Of a DNA stretch of 6,275 nt, positions 1 through 5,208 are shown in pieces (position 1 is the first letter of the stretch; each line of letters starts with the position of its first letter). Position numbers and translations under genes: made by a program. Origin of the DNA: an uncultured Prevotella sp. (lineage in GTDB: Bacteria > Bacteroidota > Bacteroidia > Bacteroidales > Bacteroidaceae); NCBI GenBank assembly GCA_938018155.1, contig CALIIG010000203.1:1-6275 (forward strand). The letters are read 5' to 3'. Under the pieces are notes generated by a model, which saw only the letters and a list, made by a program, of their open reading frames with translations, made no database searches and was not told where the DNA came from.

Positions 1-288
1 CGTAACGAAATGCCGTTTCCCCACCTTGTCATCGTAGGTGTTATAACGCAAGCGACCTTCAACGTATAACTTGTCACCCTTATGAACAAACTGCTCTACG
101 ATCTTTGCAAGCTGGCGGTAAAAAACCAAGTTGTGCCAGTCGGTACGGTCAGGAACCTGCGTACCGTTCTTCAGTGTATAGCCCCGTTCTGTTGTAGCCA
201 GGGAGATTTTGGCCACCGCCTGGTCTGCATCGTAGTAGTGAACATCTGGTTCTTTCCCTACATTACCAATCAGCATCACCTTATTCAT
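1..288 (-). CDS. ssb: Single-stranded DNA-binding protein, N-terminal 96 residues (cut by window edge)
   Basis: This gene encodes the tetrameric SSB that coats single-stranded DNA during replication, recombination and repair. The visible 96 residues begin MNKVMLIGNVGKEPDV, the typical first OB-fold strand of bacterial SSBs. The family landmarks then follow: AKISLATTERG near residues 26-36, TDWHNLVFYRQLAKIVEQFV near 49-68 (the W-H-x-V/L-x-F core with conserved aromatic residues), and KGDKLYVEGRLRYNTYDDK near 70-88. The reading frame is open to the window edge, so the end of the OB fold and the acidic C-terminal tail that binds partner proteins lie outside. I chose the ATG at 286-288 because the family starts exactly here. 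The gene lies 46 bp downstream of the 183-residue gene on the same strand, and no well-formed promoter is visible in that gap, so co-transcription is possible. The identification is secure. Confidence 0.96.
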   Translation of the reverse strand, partial: MNKVMLIGNVGKEPDVHYYDADQAVAKISLATTERGYTLKNGTQVPDRTDWHNLVFYRQLAKIVEQFVHKGDKLYVEGRLRYNTYDDKVGKRHFVT

Positions 289-334
289 AATTGCAGTTAT
301 ACATTTCTAATTATACTACCCTGCCCTCGTCCTG

Positions 335-886
335 CTATTTCCACAGGCCGAGATACTTGAAACGGAAGTTTTTGCCTTTAGCCGACGGGAACTGGCTGCG
401 GTTATCTACCCGGGTACGCAGGTAGTCAACAATTCTGTTATAACATTCAATACCCGAGTCGGCTTTGCATTGAGCAATAAACCTGGTATCGCGATACTCG
501 TGTTTTCCTGTTGACGGAATAACAACAACACGCTTAAAATCGAGCTCGCCTTCATACCACCCCAACCGCACTTCGTTCAACCGGTTAATCACCATATCGC
601 TTGAATTGCCTTTATCCGACATTTGTTTCTGCATGCCAGGATGAACAGCTTTCTTCTGCTTAAAGTCGAGCATTGTTTGAGCCATTGTCTTAATGATAAT
701 AAAATAAACGTGTGGACGAATTTTGTAACGCTTGGGATAAAACACCTCACTCTCTGCATATTCCCTGACATCATTTTCCAAATCGGGTGTTACCTCAATG
801 TCTTGAATAGAATGCAGAAAGTCAATAGCCTGGTCAGCATTAGATACAAGCGTCTCTTTATCGAAATATCGCAAATATAAATTCAT
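335..886 (-). CDS. Conserved-looking hypothetical protein, 183 residues, function unknown
   Basis: I do not recognise a named domain. The protein starts MNLYLRYFDKETLV and has no signal peptide or membrane helix, so it is probably cytoplasmic. An acidic helical region (about residues 15-48) is followed by a mixed basic and hydrophobic stretch (about 51-75, including YPKRYKIRPHVYFIIIK). A polar middle comes next (about 76-105), then a likely beta-rich segment (about 107-139, with LGWYEGELDFKRVVVIPS). The end is very basic (about 150-178, with RTR, NRS, AKGKNFRFK), which could suit nucleic acid binding, but that is only inference from charge. The gene begins 36 bp after tRNA-Gly and ends 46 bp before ssb, all on the same strand. 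A TAnnTTTG core lies inside codons 3-6 (872-879) without a -33 box. I doubt that it sets a later start, because the next in-frame ATG is codon 68. The frame is unbroken and its shadows on the other strand are unconvincing. Confidence 0.82.
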   Translation of the reverse strand: MNLYLRYFDKETLVSNADQAIDFLHSIQDIEVTPDLENDVREYAESEVFYPKRYKIRPHVYFIIIKTMAQTMLDFKQKKAVHPGMQKQMSDKGNSSDMVINRLNEVRLGWYEGELDFKRVVVIPSTGKHEYRDTRFIAQCKADSGIECYNRIVDYLRTRVDNRSQFPSAKGKNFRFKYLGLWK

Positions 887-922
887 TGAAGAAAAAGGAT
901 TTTTCCCTTATAAAGAAAGAAG

Positions 923-995
923 AGCGGCAAACGGGATTCGAACCCGCGACCTCGACCTTGGCAAGGTCGCGCTCTACCAACTGAGCTATTGCCGC
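923..995 (-). tRNA. tRNA-Gly (anticodon GCC)
   Basis: The minus strand folds into a complete 73-nt cloverleaf. The acceptor stem GCGGCAA pairs perfectly with TTGCCGC, and the discriminator base is U at 923. The D arm is GCTC-AGTTGGTA-GAGC. The anticodon stem CGACC/GGTCG encloses the loop TTGCCAA, with anticodon GCC at 960-962 reading GGC and GGU glycine codons. The variable loop is 5 nt (AGGTC), and the T arm GCGGG-TTCGAAT-CCCGT carries the standard TTC motif. The 3' CCA is not encoded (CTT follows the discriminator), so it must be added by the CCA-adding enzyme. A strong promoter lies just upstream. The 183-residue gene begins 36 bp downstream of the mature 3' end. Confidence 0.98.
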
Positions 996-1008
996 GATAA
1001 CGTATTTG

Positions 1009-1039
1009 CAAAGATATAGGTAAATATTTTAAAAGCCAA
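1009..1039 (-). promoter_or_regulatory. Promoter of tRNA-Gly, Bacteroidetes primary-sigma type
   Basis: Read on the minus strand, TATCTTTG at 1009-1016 matches the Bacteroidetes -7 consensus TAnnTTTG exactly. A TTGG sequence, one shift from TTTG, sits at 1036-1039 after a 19-bp AT-rich spacer. The -7 box ends 13 bp before the mature tRNA 5' end at 995, so transcription should start near 1002-1005 and leave a short 5' leader for RNase P to remove. The downstream position relative to the lipoprotein gene's stop (1070-1072) means that any read-through from that gene would also enter the tRNA. Confidence 0.8.
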
Positions 1040-1069
1040 GATTTTTACACAATTTAATAGTAATCTCAT

Positions 1070-1663
1070 TTAATTGATGAAGAGTACTCCCAATGGGCCT
1101 GTTGTCGTGGCTCTGTATGTGGTCATTTGTCCTGTATTATTGATGCAATTGCCTCCTGTATTCAGGTTAAACTGTCGTCCGCAATTATTGCATGTGGCAA
1201 TGCCGTTGCTATTGAGACTGAGCGGAAAGCTTCTCATGGGTATGGCATTGTAATCAAAACATATAGGACATTGGACATCAAAAGCATAGAAATGGTAGCC
1301 GCTGCCATCGTCAGAAAGATTGGCATAGCCGACAATCAGTCCGTTGTTCATACCTATTCGTGTACCATTCTTCCGCTCTGTATCTTTTGCATCGAAATTG
1401 CTTATGCTGGTTTGTCTCTGATTCGATGAAAACGAGTAGGCCGTTCGGTTGGGTAAATACTTGATGACACAGAAAACACCAGGGCTCATTGAGTTCATTG
1501 ACGATGCAAGAGTAGGGTCTTGATGTGTCCTGTTATCAATGTACAGGTTACAATGGAAGTTGCTATATGTGGGATGATCGCTCGTGCATGATGTCAGCGA
1601 AACGGAAGCAACTACAATCGAAACTGGTATTGCTTTAAACAAAGTATGAATAACATGTATCAT
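1070..1663 (-). CDS. Predicted lipoprotein with two CxxC motifs, Rieske/zinc-ribbon-like C-terminal half
   Basis: The 197-residue product has a hydrophobic N-terminus ending in a lipobox, LTSC, so cleavage should leave Cys26 as the lipidated first residue. It is therefore probably anchored in the inner or outer membrane and faces the periplasm or the cell surface. The mature part is rich in Asn, Ser and Thr. The C-terminal half has YHFYAFDVQC-PIC (Cys132 and Cys135), a 22-residue spacer, then CNNCGRQFNLNTGG (Cys158 and Cys161). The last strand is YRATTTGPLGVLFIN. This order resembles Rieske-like lipoproteins of Bacteroidetes (C..H, then CPCHGSxFD....G), but both histidine ligands are cysteines here. 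A rubredoxin-like iron or zinc site is therefore more likely than a [2Fe-2S] Rieske cluster. That reading is inference, and no substrate can be named. The gene follows the SRPBCC gene by 55 bp and could be read from the pyrE promoter; no TAnnTTTG core occurs in that gap. Confidence 0.82.
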   Translation of the reverse strand: MIHVIHTLFKAIPVSIVVASVSLTSCTSDHPTYSNFHCNLYIDNRTHQDPTLASSMNSMSPGVFCVIKYLPNRTAYSFSSNQRQTSISNFDAKDTERKNGTRIGMNNGLIVGYANLSDDGSGYHFYAFDVQCPICFDYNAIPMRSFPLSLNSNGIATCNNCGRQFNLNTGGNCINNTGQMTTYRATTTGPLGVLFIN

Positions 1664-1705
1664 AAAAACAAAGGGGCTTCCTCCTATATTATTTTTTATG
1701 TAAGC

Positions 1706-1726
1706 ACGAATCTTTCATTTATTCGT
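1706..1726. repeat. Short inverted repeat over the stop codon of the SRPBCC gene
   Basis: ACGAAT at 1706-1711 and ATTCGT at 1721-1726 are perfect inverted repeats around a 9-nt loop, and the right arm overlaps the stop codon of the SRPBCC gene (1719-1721). On the coding (minus) strand no T tract follows directly, and the stem has only 6 bp. It is therefore at best a weak attenuator or mRNA 3'-end stabiliser between the SRPBCC and lipoprotein genes. It may also be chance. Confidence 0.3.
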
Positions 1727-2129
1727 AGTGAATAAGCTGAAGCACGTCTGCTATTTTCTCGATACCTTCTTGTAATGGCTTTTTAACCATGCCTGCAATA
1801 AAGGGGTTAAGATTAGCCTTGATGGTGAGTTTCATTTTCGATGATGTTTCACTCGCAGGTAGAATCTGTATCCAAAAGTTGAAGGGTATGGGGCTTTCTT
1901 GTGTTTCAAACTTAATTTCCTTCGGCTCTTCACGGTTTACAATCACCATTTTTACGGCTCCCATCTGTGTAGAAACGGAAATACAGTCCGAAGTAAAAAT
2001 AAGGTCTTTCACCTGGTCTTGGGGAATTTTATCCTGAATTTTCTGTATATTACTCAAATCACTAAGCATGTTATATACAGCTTGTTGCGGATAAGCTATC
2101 TCACGTATCGTGCTTTCTATCTTCGTCAT
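1719..2129 (-). CDS. Small SRPBCC (START/polyketide-cyclase-like) fold protein
   Basis: This 136-residue cytoplasmic protein has the plan of the SRPBCC helix-grip superfamily, whose members bind hydrophobic ligands in a deep cavity. The N-terminal strand is KIESTIREIAYPQQAVYNMLSDLSN (about residues 3-27, the strand followed by the 'P.e.Vy..l.D..n' helix). The middle strands include GAVKMVIVNREEPKEIKFET (57-76) and FNFWIQILPA (83-92). A further strand, KMKLTIKANLNP, covers 98-109, and the C-terminal helix KPLQEGIEKIADVLQLI (117-133) closes the pocket. No catalytic residues can be assigned and the ligand is unknown. The start lies 5 bp after the pyrE stop, so the two are almost certainly co-transcribed and probably coupled in translation. 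That neighbourhood suggests a general cellular role rather than polyketide synthesis. Confidence 0.88.
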   Translation of the reverse strand: MTKIESTIREIAYPQQAVYNMLSDLSNIQKIQDKIPQDQVKDLIFTSDCISVSTQMGAVKMVIVNREEPKEIKFETQESPIPFNFWIQILPASETSSKMKLTIKANLNPFIAGMVKKPLQEGIEKIADVLQLIHYE

Positions 2130-2134
2130 TCTGT

Positions 2135-2782
2135 TTATTTGTTTTGTCTCCAGCTTGCAGGGTCTTTACGCCATTCATGTAAAACCTCTATGTCATCTTT
2201 TGAAACATATCCGGTTTGTGCTGCAATTTCTATGGTATGTTCATAGTCTCCGATGGTAATAAGTTTTAAACCAGCTTCCTTGAAGGCCTCTTCGGCAACG
2301 GGAAAACCATAAGTATAGCTGGCAACCATACCAACCACATCGAACCCTGCCGTACGTAAGGCTTCAACGGCTTTTAGCGAACTGCTTCCTGTTGAGATTA
2401 AATCTTCTACCACCACCACCTTTGATCCTTCAGGCAAACGACCTTCTATCTGGCTCTTTGTGCCGTGATCTTTCGGCTTTGGTCTTACATAGGCATAAGG
2501 CAACTGCAATAAATCGGCCACGGCCATACCCATAGCAATGGCCCCTGTGGCAACACCTGCTACTGCGGTAGCCTCTGGAAAATGAGCCAACACAGCGTGC
2601 GTGAGTTCGGTTTTCACAAAAGCCCTTACCTCCGGATAGCTTAAAACCAATCGGTTATCGGTGTAAATGGGCGAGTTCCAGCCTGAAGCCCATTGGAAAG
2701 GCTTGTTGGGTTGAAGTTTGATAGCCTTTATTTTCAGAAGTTTTTCAGCAAAGGCGTATTTCTGTGTATCCATATATTGCAT
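2135..2782 (-). CDS. pyrE: Orotate phosphoribosyltransferase
   Basis: PyrE converts orotate and PRPP to orotidine 5'-phosphate, the fifth step of de novo pyrimidine synthesis, in the cytosol as a dimer. The 215-residue length is normal for the family. FAEKLLKIKAIKLQP (11-25) and FQWASGWNSPIYTDNR (29-44) form the N-terminal orotate-binding part. YVRPKPKDHGTK (98-109) is the flexible catalytic loop, with Arg100, Lys102, Lys104 and His106 supplied across the dimer. VVVVEDLISTGSS (122-134) is the PRPP-binding motif with the acidic pair Glu126-Asp127. The start is uncertain: ATG at 2780-2782 has an A-rich upstream sequence, while the fourth codon, ATG at 2771-2773 (MDTQKYAFAEKLL), fits the usual N-terminal length of relatives as I remember it. 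The gene has its own promoter at 2800-2830, predicting a very short leader. The SRPBCC gene follows 5 bp downstream. Confidence 0.97.
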   Translation of the reverse strand: MQYMDTQKYAFAEKLLKIKAIKLQPNKPFQWASGWNSPIYTDNRLVLSYPEVRAFVKTELTHAVLAHFPEATAVAGVATGAIAMGMAVADLLQLPYAYVRPKPKDHGTKSQIEGRLPEGSKVVVVEDLISTGSSSLKAVEALRTAGFDVVGMVASYTYGFPVAEEAFKEAGLKLITIGDYEHTIEIAAQTGYVSKDDIEVLHEWRKDPASWRQNK

Positions 2783-2799
2783 GCTATTTTATTTGTTCA

Positions 2800-2830
2800 C
2801 AAAGTTAGTGTAAATTGATGATAATACAAA
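2800..2830 (-). promoter_or_regulatory. Promoter of pyrE-SRPBCC unit, full -33/-7 match
   Basis: On the minus strand, TTTG at 2827-2830 and TAACTTTG at 2800-2807 match both Bacteroidetes promoter boxes (TTTG and TAnnTTTG) exactly, with a 19-bp spacer. Transcription should begin about 3-6 bp after the -7 box, near 2794-2797, leaving roughly 12-15 nt before the first pyrE ATG or 21-24 nt before the fourth-codon ATG. That is too short for a classical attenuator leader. It also marks pyrE as a separate unit from comF, which ends at 2868. Confidence 0.82.
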
Positions 2831-2835
2831 AAAAT

Positions 2836-2848
2836 GATATTGTATATC
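2836..2848. promoter_or_regulatory. Operator-like palindrome just upstream of the pyrE -33 box
   Basis: GATAT at 2836-2840 and ATATC at 2844-2848 form a perfect palindrome with a 3-nt centre. A second, overlapping inverted repeat (ATACAA at 2824-2829 and TTGTAT at 2840-2845) runs into the -33 box at 2827-2830. The position upstream of the promoter would suit a regulator, but the region is AT-rich and such short palindromes can arise by chance. No regulator is identified. Confidence 0.25.
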
Positions 2849-2867
2849 TTTCTTTTCAACGGCTGTT

Positions 2868-3572
2868 TCAGTGCTGTTCGCTGGCAAAGCCTATCGAAAC
2901 CAAACTAAGTTTTACGTCATCAGCCTTTTGAAGTTCTTTCCCTAACGAACAAACGGTAGCTCCTGTTGTCACAACGTCATCTACAATAAGCAAATGAGCA
3001 CCTTTTATTCTATCATAATCGATCAGCTCAAACGCCTGTTCAACATTCATTGCCCGCTCTAATCTGCCTTTGTTTGTTTGGCTCGAGTGGAAGTTTTTTC
3101 GTCTGATAACGTTGTCCCATATAGGCAAACGGCTTTCTTCGGCAATACCTTCGGCTATCATCCGGCTTTGATTATATCCGCGTTTACGTTGATGTTTCTC
3201 CGTCAGTGGAACAGGCACTAAGGCATCTATCCCTGTAAAGAAGTTGGCTTTATACATTTGTTTGCCCACGTATCGTCCCAGTTCTACACCTGTTTCTGGT
3301 GCATTCATGTATTTTAGTTTATATAAAGGATACGATGATGTGGCGTGTGCCGTATAATACATCATAGCATAGGCCTTTTCTATGGGCAGTCGTCCCCAGA
3401 ACATTTGCGTCATAGGGTTGTCGTCGGGTTGTGCCAGAAAGTGGGTTAAAGGCAGGTGAAGCAGACAAACCGTGCAAAACAGGGTTTCCTCTACTGCTAA
3501 TCTTTGTCCGCAAACCGCACATGCTCGTGGGTTGGTAAGGTCCAATAACCGTTGTAAAAAGCTAACCTTCAT
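2868..3572 (-). CDS. comF: ComF-family amidophosphoribosyltransferase-like protein
   Basis: This 234-residue protein has the ComF/GntX plan. An N-terminal zinc-finger-like segment holds two CxxC pairs, Cys18/Cys21 (CAVC) and Cys33/Cys36 (CTVC). A type I phosphoribosyltransferase domain follows, with LVPVPL at 118-123, KRGYNQS at 130-136 and the PRPP-loop motif LLIVDDVVTTGAT at 194-206, including Asp198-Asp199. In transformable bacteria ComF supports DNA uptake on the cytosolic side of the membrane. In most Bacteroidetes its role is not established, and the catalytic substrate is unknown. The start at 3570-3572 overlaps the end of recX by 11 bp, which indicates coupled translation in a prmC-recX-comF operon. 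The neighbouring RecX, a regulator of RecA, suits a link to single-stranded DNA handling, but that is inference. The family assignment is strong and the biological role is not. Confidence 0.92.
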   Translation of the reverse strand: MKVSFLQRLLDLTNPRACAVCGQRLAVEETLFCTVCLLHLPLTHFLAQPDDNPMTQMFWGRLPIEKAYAMMYYTAHATSSYPLYKLKYMNAPETGVELGRYVGKQMYKANFFTGIDALVPVPLTEKHQRKRGYNQSRMIAEGIAEESRLPIWDNVIRRKNFHSSQTNKGRLERAMNVEQAFELIDYDRIKGAHLLIVDDVVTTGATVCSLGKELQKADDVKLSLVSIGFASEQH

Positions 3573-4056
3573 CTATATCTTCTATCGCCTCCTTATCTAT
3601 ACAACGGCGTATAAGCACCATGTCAAAGCCGCGCCCCATGGCAAACTGAATCAATTTCATACTGCGTTCATAATCGTTTTTTGCATGTATTGTCGGCCAT
3701 TTGGCTTTCAAAACTGGTTGCAAAATCTCCATATAAACGTCGTCATCAACTTGGTCTAACACCGTTTTTGAAATTTCTTCAGGCATGTGTTTTGCCCATA
3801 AGGCTTGCTCTATCTTCCTACGTCCCCATTTATTATATTTTATCTTATCGTTCACAAACGCCTGACAATACCTCGTATTGTCGACATATTGATGATTGAC
3901 CAGGTAGCCAATATTGCGCATACGGGCTTCTTCATCAAGTCCCCACCGGCGCATTTTTTCGTCTAAATCGCCTGTGCAATATTCGGCCCTTGCACATAGA
4001 GCCGCCAGTTTTTTCAGTGCCTCTTCTTCGGTGACGGGTGAACTTTTTTTAAACAT
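3562..4056 (-). CDS. recX: RecX-family regulator of RecA
   Basis: RecX binds RecA filaments and modulates strand exchange and the SOS response in the cytosol. The 164-residue product is all-helical and shows the repeated three-helix modules of the family. Module one runs about residues 10-45 (EEALKKLAALCARAEYCTGDL...MRRWGL). Module two, about 46-92, contains the most diagnostic stretch: GYLVNHQYVDNTRYCQAF, then DKIKYNKWGRRKIEQAL, matching the family pattern L...yidD..ya..fv......k.G..ri...L. Module three is about 128-156 (YERSMKLIQFAMGRGFDMVLIRRCI). It begins 39 bp after the prmC stop with no promoter-like core in the gap, and its last 11 bp overlap the comF start. Regulation is therefore probably from the prmC promoter. 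No LexA-type box can be asserted from the sequence. Confidence 0.93.
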   Translation of the reverse strand: MFKKSSPVTEEEALKKLAALCARAEYCTGDLDEKMRRWGLDEEARMRNIGYLVNHQYVDNTRYCQAFVNDKIKYNKWGRRKIEQALWAKHMPEEISKTVLDQVDDDVYMEILQPVLKAKWPTIHAKNDYERSMKLIQFAMGRGFDMVLIRRCIDKEAIEDIDEG

Positions 4057-4095
4057 CTTTCTGCTATAATATAATAAAGGTATATCATTACTTAT

Positions 4096-4989
4096 CTATG
4101 CGTTCCAAACAGCTTTTGCAAATCGCTCACGTTTAAACTGATCTGCAAATATTTCTACGTTGCTGAATCCTTCCTGCTGCAACATCTTTTGCAGTTCGTC
4201 GGCATATAATGGGTTAATCTCAAAATAAAGTTCTCCTTTATGTTTCAGCGTCAGACGTGCATAACGGGCTATGGAACGATAGAAAAGCAGCGGGTTGTCG
4301 TCGGGTACAAACAGGGCCATCTTGGGTTCATATTGAAGTACGTTCACGTGCATGTCAGCCTTTTCCCGCTCTGTAATGTACGGTGGGTTCGATACTATTA
4401 AGTCAAACCATCCCCCCTCACTGCTGGTATGGGGAAGACTTTCTGTTGGTAACAGAATATCCTGTAATTGCAAATTTACCCTGGCTCCTAAATGACGGGC
4501 ATTCTTGCGCGCTATAATCAATGCGTCTGAAGATACATCCCACGCAGTAACATCGTTGTTGTCAATACCCAGTGCCAGCGTAATGGCAATACATCCGCTG
4601 CCTGTTCCTATGTCTAAAACCCTTATAGGTTCGGGAGGTTGCAACGCACAGTAAGGCCTGTTATATTCATTTTCTATTCGCTTACACAGCATAGCGGTCT
4701 CGGGACGTGGAATCAAAACTCCTTTCTCTACATAAAAAGTACGTCCACAAAACTCTTCTGTTCCTATTACATATTGTACAGGTTCTCCTTCTTCTATTCT
4801 GTTAACGGCTTGCCCAAGCCACCTTTTGTCTTCGTCGTTCAGGTGTTCTATACCTCCTGTTACAATGTCGGTTAGCGTCATGTTAAACCTCGAAGCAAGC
4901 AAAATACGCACTATGGCTTTGGCCTCGCCGTCGTCATAGCGTTGGCGTAACTGCTGCCATAGCTTGGTATAACTGTCTTGTGCATCCAT
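4096..4989 (-). CDS. prmC: Release factor glutamine methyltransferase (N5-glutamine)
   Basis: PrmC uses S-adenosylmethionine to methylate the glutamine of the GGQ motif in release factors RF1 and RF2, which improves peptide release. With the start chosen here the protein has 297 residues. The N-terminal helical domain (SYTKLWQQLRQRYDDGEAKAIVR, from about residue 6) binds the release factor. EEFCGRTFYVEKGVLIPRPET (about 78-98) is the family linker. VLDIGTGSGCIAI (about 124-136) is motif I binding the cofactor, and VSNPPY (about 199-204) is the catalytic motif gripping the glutamine. The frame stays open upstream to an ATG at 5017-5019, ten codons earlier. I prefer 4987-4989 because relatives start about 18-20 residues before the 'GE' helix and because a -7 promoter core (4997-5004) lies inside the longer version. 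prmC heads the operon with recX and comF and is divergent from ribD. Confidence 0.94.
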   Translation of the reverse strand: MDAQDSYTKLWQQLRQRYDDGEAKAIVRILLASRFNMTLTDIVTGGIEHLNDEDKRWLGQAVNRIEEGEPVQYVIGTEEFCGRTFYVEKGVLIPRPETAMLCKRIENEYNRPYCALQPPEPIRVLDIGTGSGCIAITLALGIDNNDVTAWDVSSDALIIARKNARHLGARVNLQLQDILLPTESLPHTSSEGGWFDLIVSNPPYITEREKADMHVNVLQYEPKMALFVPDDNPLLFYRSIARYARLTLKHKGELYFEINPLYADELQKMLQQEGFSNVEIFADQFKRERFAKAVWNA

Positions 4990-4996
4990 ATCATGA

Positions 4997-5004
4997 CAAA
5001 GATA
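4997..5004 (-). promoter_or_regulatory. -7 promoter core ahead of prmC
   Basis: TATCTTTG on the minus strand is an exact TAnnTTTG match lying 7 bp before the preferred prmC ATG. No TTTG-like -33 box is present at the usual 19-21 bp spacing, where the sequence reads AAACCTA, so the promoter is only partly supported. A start here would give an mRNA with almost no leader. Confidence 0.5.
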
Positions 5005-5147
5005 CTTGTTTTTTCTCATTTTATAGGTTTCATATTTAAAAATAAATGATGATGCCTCTTTGTTTTCCTGTGCCTTATATTATTAAGGTGTATGCCTGTC
5101 TTTTTTGTATCAACACAGTGTAATTATGGCAAAAACGGGGCACGAAA

Positions 5148-5179
5148 GTTGTTGACATGGCAAATAAAAAGTAAATTTG
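5148..5179 (+). promoter_or_regulatory. Promoter of ribD
   Basis: TAAATTTG at 5172-5179 matches the Bacteroidetes -7 box exactly, and GTTG at 5148-5151 is a three-of-four match to the -33 box with a 20-bp spacer. Transcription should start near 5183-5186, about 25 nt before the chosen ribD ATG. This excludes an upstream start at 5092. I see no FMN riboswitch in the divergent region, where the predicted leader is far too short to hold one. The rest of the 219 bp divergent gap holds nothing else I can support. Confidence 0.72.
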
Positions 5180-5208
5180 CGGACACAATCCACAGAATAA
5201 CAGGCTAT

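Noticed and set aside
872..879. Perfect TAnnTTTG core as a promoter for a shorter version of the 183-residue protein.
   Set aside because: It lies within codons 3-6, has no -33 box, and the next in-frame ATG is codon 68, so use as this gene's promoter would remove over a third of the protein.
923..995. tRNA-Gly as an integration site for a mobile element.
   Set aside because: No repeat of the tRNA 3' end, no integrase and no foreign-looking genes are visible in the window.
1127..1429. Plus-strand open frame of 100 codons opposite the lipoprotein gene.
   Set aside because: It is antisense to a lipoprotein gene with a clear lipobox and motif-rich sequence, and its own product shows no recognisable features.
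1680..1685. AGGAGG on the minus strand upstream of the lipoprotein gene as a Shine-Dalgarno site.
   Set aside because: It lies 16 nt from the ATG, too far for normal use. A TTG at better spacing leads to a stop within four codons, and Bacteroidetes seldom rely on this signal.
3472..3899. Plus-strand open frames opposite comF and recX.
   Set aside because: They are shadows of two well-identified genes and show no family motifs.
5152..5157. TTGACA as a sigma-70 type -35 box for ribD.
   Set aside because: No TATAAT-like -10 box stands at 16-18 bp, and the nearby TAnnTTTG core fits the Bacteroidetes promoter type better.
5092..5208. N-terminal extension of ribD back to an ATG at 5092.
   Set aside because: The extension contains the predicted promoter (5148-5179), has no resemblance to RibD N-termini, and would add 39 residues before the normal start.
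5020..5208. FMN riboswitch ahead of ribD.
   Set aside because: The predicted leader is only about 25 nt, and I see none of the conserved G-rich RFN-element blocks in the divergent region.
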